Source of the DNA: Halococcus hamelinensis 100A6
GTDB lineage: Archaea > Halobacteriota > Halobacteria > Halobacteriales > Halococcaceae
Direction: 5' to 3'
Assembly (NCBI RefSeq): GCF_000336675.1
Contig: NZ_AOMB01000034.1
Coordinates: forward strand, 1-36,527
Length of the DNA stretch: 36,527 nucleotides
A model generated the notes under the pieces. The model did not search any database, was not told the origin of the DNA, and worked only from the letters and a program-made list of their open reading frames with translations. Both the position numbers and the translations under genes were made by a program. Of this stretch, positions 32,507-36,527 are shown in pieces (position 1 is the stretch's first letter; every line of letters starts with the position of its first letter).

Positions 32507-32819
32507 TCGCCATCTTCTCCATCTCCTACCCAACCCCCAACGGATGCTCATCTTCCAGTTTCGTGAGACGCAAAGTGCCAGCTAAACCACGGCAGTGCTG
32601 TTGATGATAGGTAGAAACTACGAGAACAGTCAGCGGTACATAGCGACCGATGTGTGCGGCCCTATAGTGTTGTTTCCAGCCCTCATAGTGTAGTGTTCAG
32701 AGGAGAACATGGTGTGTGCTGTTGAGATGTTCCGCCCCTGTCGACCCTGCAGTGTGTCTGGCACTTGCAGGCTATCCGCTTTCCCTCTAGAGGTTCCCAT
32801 TCTCATCCCGATCTCAATC
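32507..32819. other. Intergenic stretch before the SDR gene
   Basis: About 310 nt with no gene signal. The frame of the SDR gene is open back to 32709 but those residues are Cys/Pro-rich and unlike the family. Confidence 0.5.
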
Positions 32820-33704
32820 ATGGGAGAAGAAAGCGTCGAGAAGAAAGCCGAACAGATCGGTCCACAGAAACAGGACCGCCAACCAGGAACCGAAGAGGAG
32901 ATGCAACCACCCGCGGATTTCATCCGTAACAGCTACAACGGAAGCGACAAGCTTGCGGGAAAAGTTGCACTAGTGACCGGTGGTGATAGCGGTATCGGGC
33001 GTGCCGTCGCCGCCCATTTCGCTAGGGAGGGGGCGGACGTCGCTGTGCTCTATCTCGACGAGCATGACGACGCTCAAACAACCAAGGAGATGGTTGAGGA
33101 CGAGGGGCAAGAATGCCTCTTGATCGACGGAGATGTGCGTGATAGCGCCTTCTGCGAAGCCGTTGTTGAAAAGGTCCTTGACACACTCGGTGAGATCAAC
33201 GTTCTAGTCAACAACGCAGCTCAGCAAGTCGTCAAGACCGACCTCACCGAGATCGCCGACGAACAGTGGGAAGAGACCTTCAACATCAACATTCACGGCT
33301 ACTTCTATCTCACACGAGCCGTCCTTCCTCATCTGAACGAGGGCGATACGGTGATCAACACGACGTCGATCAATGCTTTCGTCGGCAACGACATGCTGAT
33401 CGACTACTCCTCGACGAAGGGTGCAATCGCCGGGTTCACACGGTCGTTGTCCCAACAAGTAGTAGGGCAGGGAATCCGGGTCAATCAGGTCGCACCGGGT
33501 CCGATCTGGACGCCCTTGATCCCAGCCACGATGGGTCAGTACGACCCCGAAGTCGTCGAACAGTTCGGAGAAGACGTTCCCATGGGTCGTGCAGGCCAAC
33601 CGTCCGAGCTCGGCCCGGCTTACGTATACCTCGCCTCGCAGGATTCGTCGTACATGAGCGGTCAAACGCTCCATCTCAACGGCGGAACTATCCTCAACGG
33701 ATAG
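32820..33704 (+). CDS. Short-chain dehydrogenase/reductase (general stress/YghA-like)
   Basis: The ATG at 32820 gives 294 residues; it opens with the polar segment MGEESVEKKAEQIGPQKQDRQPG followed later by PPADFIRNSYNGSDKLAGK, the usual N-terminal extension of the YghA/GsiB-neighbour SDR group, whose members typically have about 290 residues. The cofactor motif is TGGDSGIG (about 90-97), then NNAAQQ, the active-site serine region INTTSINAF, and the YSSTKGA catalytic Tyr-x-x-x-Lys. The C-terminus SYMSGQTLHLNGGTILNG is complete. Substrate is not predictable; related enzymes are NAD(P)-dependent oxidoreductases induced by stress. It stands alone, with a large gap on both sides. Confidence 0.92.
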   Translation: MGEESVEKKAEQIGPQKQDRQPGTEEEMQPPADFIRNSYNGSDKLAGKVALVTGGDSGIGRAVAAHFAREGADVAVLYLDEHDDAQTTKEMVEDEGQECLLIDGDVRDSAFCEAVVEKVLDTLGEINVLVNNAAQQVVKTDLTEIADEQWEETFNINIHGYFYLTRAVLPHLNEGDTVINTTSINAFVGNDMLIDYSSTKGAIAGFTRSLSQQVVGQGIRVNQVAPGPIWTPLIPATMGQYDPEVVEQFGEDVPMGRAGQPSELGPAYVYLASQDSSYMSGQTLHLNGGTILNG

Positions 33705-33853
33705 ATCTGGAACCGACCCTCTTTCGGGGGATTCGAGAGGACCCGAGTATAACTAGGGAGGGAGAATTTCTCCGCCCATTGTGCAGGAAGCGAATGCTAG
33801 TAACGAGATAGAGACGCTACGGTGTGATTCTACAGCCGCCACCGTTTCCCGGA

Positions 33854-33937
33854 ATGGACTGGTATCCCCTCGTCGCGATCGTCCTCCCTATCGCCATCGT
33901 TTGGTTCGCTTATCAGGTATATCTCGTCTATCGCTAG
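33854..33937 (+). CDS. Putative 27-aa single-helix membrane peptide
   Basis: An ATG at 33854 opens a 27-residue frame, MDWYPLVAIVLPIAIVWFAY then QVYLVYR, ending with TAG at 33935. Nearly the whole peptide is one hydrophobic helix with aromatic residues at both ends and a terminal arginine, as in real small membrane proteins. There is no family evidence, so chance is possible. Confidence 0.4.
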   Translation: MDWYPLVAIVLPIAIVWFAYQVYLVYR

Positions 33938-34003
33938 ATCGGCATGGAGAGTCGTGAACTTGGCACGACTGTTTCTCGACGGATGACTCGGAGCTCTGTC
34001 TAC

Positions 34004-34639
34004 TCAGTTTCCATTCCCTTCGGTGATATATTCTGGCGGCACTGTGTCAGTCGTGTAGATACCTCGTCCACGCTTGGCGATTTGATGCCCATCGTTGACC
34101 ATGCTGCGGCTATCGACCGTCAGGACGATCGGCTCTGCGGCATGGCGTTGCCCGACAGTTCGAGCCTCCGATTCCGTCCCCGAGAGGTGGACTGCCTGTC
34201 GGCTCATCGGCTTCAGTCCTTCTTGGAGGATCGCGGTACGGTTGCCGGGGGCGGTTCCGTGATAGAGCCGGGCTGGAACCGACGTGTCTCTGGGTTCGAG
34301 ATCGACGGCAACCGAATGGCCGTACGTTGCTCGGGCACGTCCTGCATCGCGCTCGTATCGACCTTTCGGGTCGGTTGCGATGACGCCGGCGACCTGCTCT
34401 GGGGTACTCCATGAGTATCGATGCAAGACACTCTCGACGAGAGCGTCGTATGCTGTCCACCCTCGCTTGTCGAGTTCCAAGTCGGCATCACTCGGGAAGT
34501 GCCGAAGCGCCCCGCTCATGAACTTTGAGAGGCGCATTCGGCGTTCGGAGGAGATGATATGCGCACCTATAGACTCACAGACAGGACACTTCTCCGTGGT
34601 GAAAAAGCCGTGCTCATCGCACGAGTGAATCGTGCTCAT
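34004..34639 (-). CDS. kptA: RNA 2'-phosphotransferase (Tpt1/KptA)
   Basis: This 211-residue protein has the archaeal KptA plan. An N-terminal zinc ribbon (SCDEHGFFTTEKCPVCES) precedes a winged-helix lobe (MRLSKFMSGALRHFP, LDKRGWTAYDAL) and the NAD-binding ADP-ribosyltransferase-like lobe. Catalytic landmarks are the first Arg in ALRHFP, Arg and His in RARATYGHSV, LYHGTAPGNRTAILQEGLKPMSR, and RGRGIYTTDTVPPEYI. The enzyme removes an internal 2'-phosphate from RNA using NAD; in eukaryotes this follows tRNA ligation, in archaea its natural RNA is uncertain. A TATA box 31 nt upstream supports the ATG at 34639. Confidence 0.93.
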   Translation of the reverse strand: MSTIHSCDEHGFFTTEKCPVCESIGAHIISSERRMRLSKFMSGALRHFPSDADLELDKRGWTAYDALVESVLHRYSWSTPEQVAGVIATDPKGRYERDAGRARATYGHSVAVDLEPRDTSVPARLYHGTAPGNRTAILQEGLKPMSRQAVHLSGTESEARTVGQRHAAEPIVLTVDSRSMVNDGHQIAKRGRGIYTTDTVPPEYITEGNGN

Positions 34640-34665
34640 GAGTGTTCTAGCTGGTCTTCAGGCTC

Positions 34666-34675
34666 GTATATCATA
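34666..34675 (-). promoter_or_regulatory. TATA box for kptA
   Basis: The minus-strand string TATGATATAC is centred about 31 nt before the kptA ATG, fitting a leaderless or nearly leaderless transcript. Confidence 0.5.
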
Positions 34676-34843
34676 CGAAGTCGTCGTCGACGACCGATAG
34701 CGCTCGTACAATCGGCGACCGTCTCTCGGACTCCCTGTCCCGATGCAATACTAGAGCACCAACGTTCCTCGTCCAATCCCGGATCATCTCGTATCGTGCT
34801 TCCTAAAGAGAGAGCTGATGCAAGCTAATCACCAGACGACGAC

Positions 34844-36130
34844 TCATCCGGCTCTCGTCTGATTGGCTTGCTGGAAGGTGCTGAAGCGAACGGTCACACG
34901 TGTGCCTCCCGCTCTCGATTGAATGCGATCGCGAAGGTGCTCCGAGAGGTTTGGATACGACTCGTTCGACGCGCTGACCGTGACCGTCGCTGATTTCGAC
35001 GACGACGTCAAACGACTTCCGAGTCCAGCATATTCGGTCTGGACCGACACCGAGTTCACGCCCGAGTAGGCCGGGTCGTCGAGAACTGCATCGACGCTCT
35101 GTGTTGCTGTTTGCTGAAAGAGTGCCTGTTGAGAGACTGCAATACCGGCGACAGCAACCGCTCCGACGATGAGAACGACCGTCACGAGAGCCGCGCGGGT
35201 TGGAACTCGATCCCCAAACGAGAGCTTGCTCGGGTCTTGGTCCCGGTACAGCACCCACAGGACGAGGTACATGGCGAGGTTGACGACCGCCATCGTGCTC
35301 ACCAAAAGCAGTCCACTCCCGAGCGCAACGAGATACTCACTCCATGCTAGCGCGATTCCGACAGTCGCTGCAGCAGGGATGAGCGCGGCGGCGATCATCA
35401 CACCGACGAGCGAGTTCGAGCCCTTCGTCGTGAGCCCGAACGCTGCAGCCGCCCCGGCGGCCGCCCCGACGATGATCGAAAACGGTGTCGGGGCTGCACG
35501 AAGGGATACGAGCTGCAGCGACGTGATATCGAGCGAGGTGGGAGCGAGCCCGATCGTTTTGACGACCAGTCCGAACAGAACTGCACCGATCACGCCGGCA
35601 ACGAGACCGAGTGCCTGAATTCGAACGCTGTCGACCAGCATGGGTCGATCGTCGGCGACAGCACCAACCGTTGCCGTAAGAACTGGCCCGACGAGGGGAG
35701 CGATCACCATCGACCCCACCACGATCGCCGGCGAACCGACGAGCAGCCCCGCTGCAGCGATGATTGCACTGAGGAATATCATCATCGCATACGAAAGCGG
35801 GTCCTGACTCTGGTCACGTGCTTTCGAACGCAGCTCAGGGAGACGAAGTGGGTCGTAGTCGTTGGCATACCGTTCCTGGAGTTCCTCGATGTGTGGTGTG
35901 TTTGCGTTTTCGGCGTTCAGAACGATGATGTAATCGTCGTCGAGTCCCGCCTCACGGATCTCCTCGAGGATGAGTCCGAGACCGTCCGTCGGAATCGGGA
36001 ATTCGATGACTTTCGAACTTGGAGAGTCCTCGTCACCCGGTGTGACGATGAAATCGATGTCGTTGTCGTCGAGGATCTCGAAGATCTCCTCGAGATGTTC
36101 TTCGTCGGCTAATAGACGAATGAGACGCAC
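34844..36130 (-). CDS. DUF389 (TIGR00341-type) membrane protein
   Basis: This 428-residue protein starts with a GTG (MRLIRLLADEEHLEEIFEIL). The first 90 or so residues form a cytosolic ferredoxin/ACT-like domain. About seven helices follow with the family motif SAIIAAAGLLVGSPAIVVGSMVIAPLVGPV (split at residues about 131-145 and 146-160) and TTKGSNSLVGVMIAAALIPAAATVGIALAW. A C-terminal extracellular domain of about 100 residues (SVDAVLDDPAYSGVNSV onwards) ends the protein. The family is widespread in haloarchaea and has no established function. The small motif residues suggest an ion or solute channel, but this is not shown. It is followed by kptA on the same strand after about 200 nt. Confidence 0.88.
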   Translation of the reverse strand: MRLIRLLADEEHLEEIFEILDDNDIDFIVTPGDEDSPSSKVIEFPIPTDGLGLILEEIREAGLDDDYIIVLNAENANTPHIEELQERYANDYDPLRLPELRSKARDQSQDPLSYAMMIFLSAIIAAAGLLVGSPAIVVGSMVIAPLVGPVLTATVGAVADDRPMLVDSVRIQALGLVAGVIGAVLFGLVVKTIGLAPTSLDITSLQLVSLRAAPTPFSIIVGAAAGAAAAFGLTTKGSNSLVGVMIAAALIPAAATVGIALAWSEYLVALGSGLLLVSTMAVVNLAMYLVLWVLYRDQDPSKLSFGDRVPTRAALVTVVLIVGAVAVAGIAVSQQALFQQTATQSVDAVLDDPAYSGVNSVSVQTEYAGLGSRLTSSSKSATVTVSASNESYPNLSEHLRDRIQSRAGGTRVTVRFSTFQQANQTRAG

Positions 36131-36316
36131 GATGGTATTGTTGACTCGACGGGCAAAACCGTTCGTTCTGCGAGTGACAGTCCGCTCTGTTCTCTCGAAT
36201 CGTCACGTTTGAGGGATACAGTAACCCGAGTTTGGCCAAGACCGACAAACGAATACATCGGTTTTAGGGTCGAGATCGGCGCATTGAGGCTACCGACTCG
36301 TCGACTTCCTAATTAG

Positions 36317-36527
36317 TCAATCCCCACTGGATCCGTCCATTTCCTCGATGACGTCGTCGGGGTCCTGGATGTCGGTGGTGGCCTTGCCGGTCTTGATGGC
36401 TTCGGCCTCCTGTTCCATCTCCTCGACGTCGAGTTTGGCCTCCTCGTCGATGTTGCCGAGTATCTCGTCGATGTTGTCGAGGCCGATGAGTTCGCGGGTC
36501 TCGGCGTCGAAGTCGAGGCTCTGGAGG
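36317..36527 (-). CDS. C-terminus of an unidentified acidic protein (partial)
   Basis: The frame is open from the right edge to the TGA at 36317-36319, giving 69 residues of C-terminus. It is helical and very acidic: LQSLDFDAETRELIGLDNID, then EEAKLDVEEMEQEAEAIKTG and a tail DPDDVIEEMDGSSGD. The charge pattern and codon bias are those of a real haloarchaeal gene. I do not recognise the family; the N-terminus lies outside the window. Confidence 0.6.
   Translation of the reverse strand, partial: LQSLDFDAETRELIGLDNIDEILGNIDEEAKLDVEEMEQEAEAIKTGKATTDIQDPDDVIEEMDGSSGD

Noticed and set aside
1-36527. CRISPR array, complete insertion sequence, rRNA or tRNA gene
   Set aside because: No regularly spaced repeats, no intact transposase and no RNA-gene signatures were seen in a reading of both strands.

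Overview
The window comes from a haloarchaeon (class Halobacteria). The proteins are strongly acidic, the DNA is GC-rich with high third-position GC, secreted proteins carry twin-arginine (Tat) signals with lipoboxes, and several genes look leaderless, with a TATA-like box about 26-30 nt before the start codon and no ribosome binding site. The genus cannot be fixed from the sequence alone. All family assignments below were made by reading motifs; no database search was run.

Left third (1-11.5 kb), an envelope and metal-handling region of high GC. It opens with the start of a His-rich ZnuA-type metal-binding lipoprotein running off the left edge. Next come three tandem paralogous FG-GAP/VCBS beta-propeller proteins, a polytopic membrane protein, the remnant of what looks like a DyP/EfeB-like peroxidase-family gene, a Met-rich P19-like lipoprotein, a Tat-exported ferritin-like protein, a membrane protein with an intramembrane ACSCCGP motif, and a membrane-protein gene that seems to be broken by two frameshifts.

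Middle accessory stretch (11.5-16 kb), with sparse small genes. It holds a conserved membrane protein, a small cysteine/histidine-rich protein, a DUF5783-type protein, and a serine-recombinase-family protein whose catalytic serine position is alanine. The recombinase gene is preceded by an inverted repeat.

Metabolic island (16-31.7 kb), somewhat lower in GC. A class III CoA-transferase gene diverges from a CoA-acylating aldehyde dehydrogenase gene resembling sulfoacetaldehyde dehydrogenase SauS. These are followed by a complete tripartite tricarboxylate-type transporter (tctCBA), a zinc alcohol dehydrogenase, NH3-dependent NAD synthetase, a BCCT transporter with an amidase, and a tight operon comA - VOC protein - comB. 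ComA and ComB convert phosphoenolpyruvate plus sulfite to sulfolactate. About 70 bp upstream of tctC and of comA are alike: a shared CAAGCACCA, a TAAT at the same spacing, then a 26-nt element matching at 22 positions, lying 81-85 nt before each start codon. This is the best sequence evidence that the uptake operon and the comAB operon are co-regulated. My working model is a haloarchaeal C2/C3 organosulfonate (sulfolactate/sulfoacetate) module.

Right end (32-36.5 kb), ordinary chromosomal genes: an NTF2/SnoaL-like protein, a 33-aa zinc-finger microprotein, a short-chain dehydrogenase, a 27-aa putative membrane peptide, RNA 2'-phosphotransferase KptA, a DUF389 (TIGR00341) membrane protein, and the C-terminus of an unidentified acidic protein.
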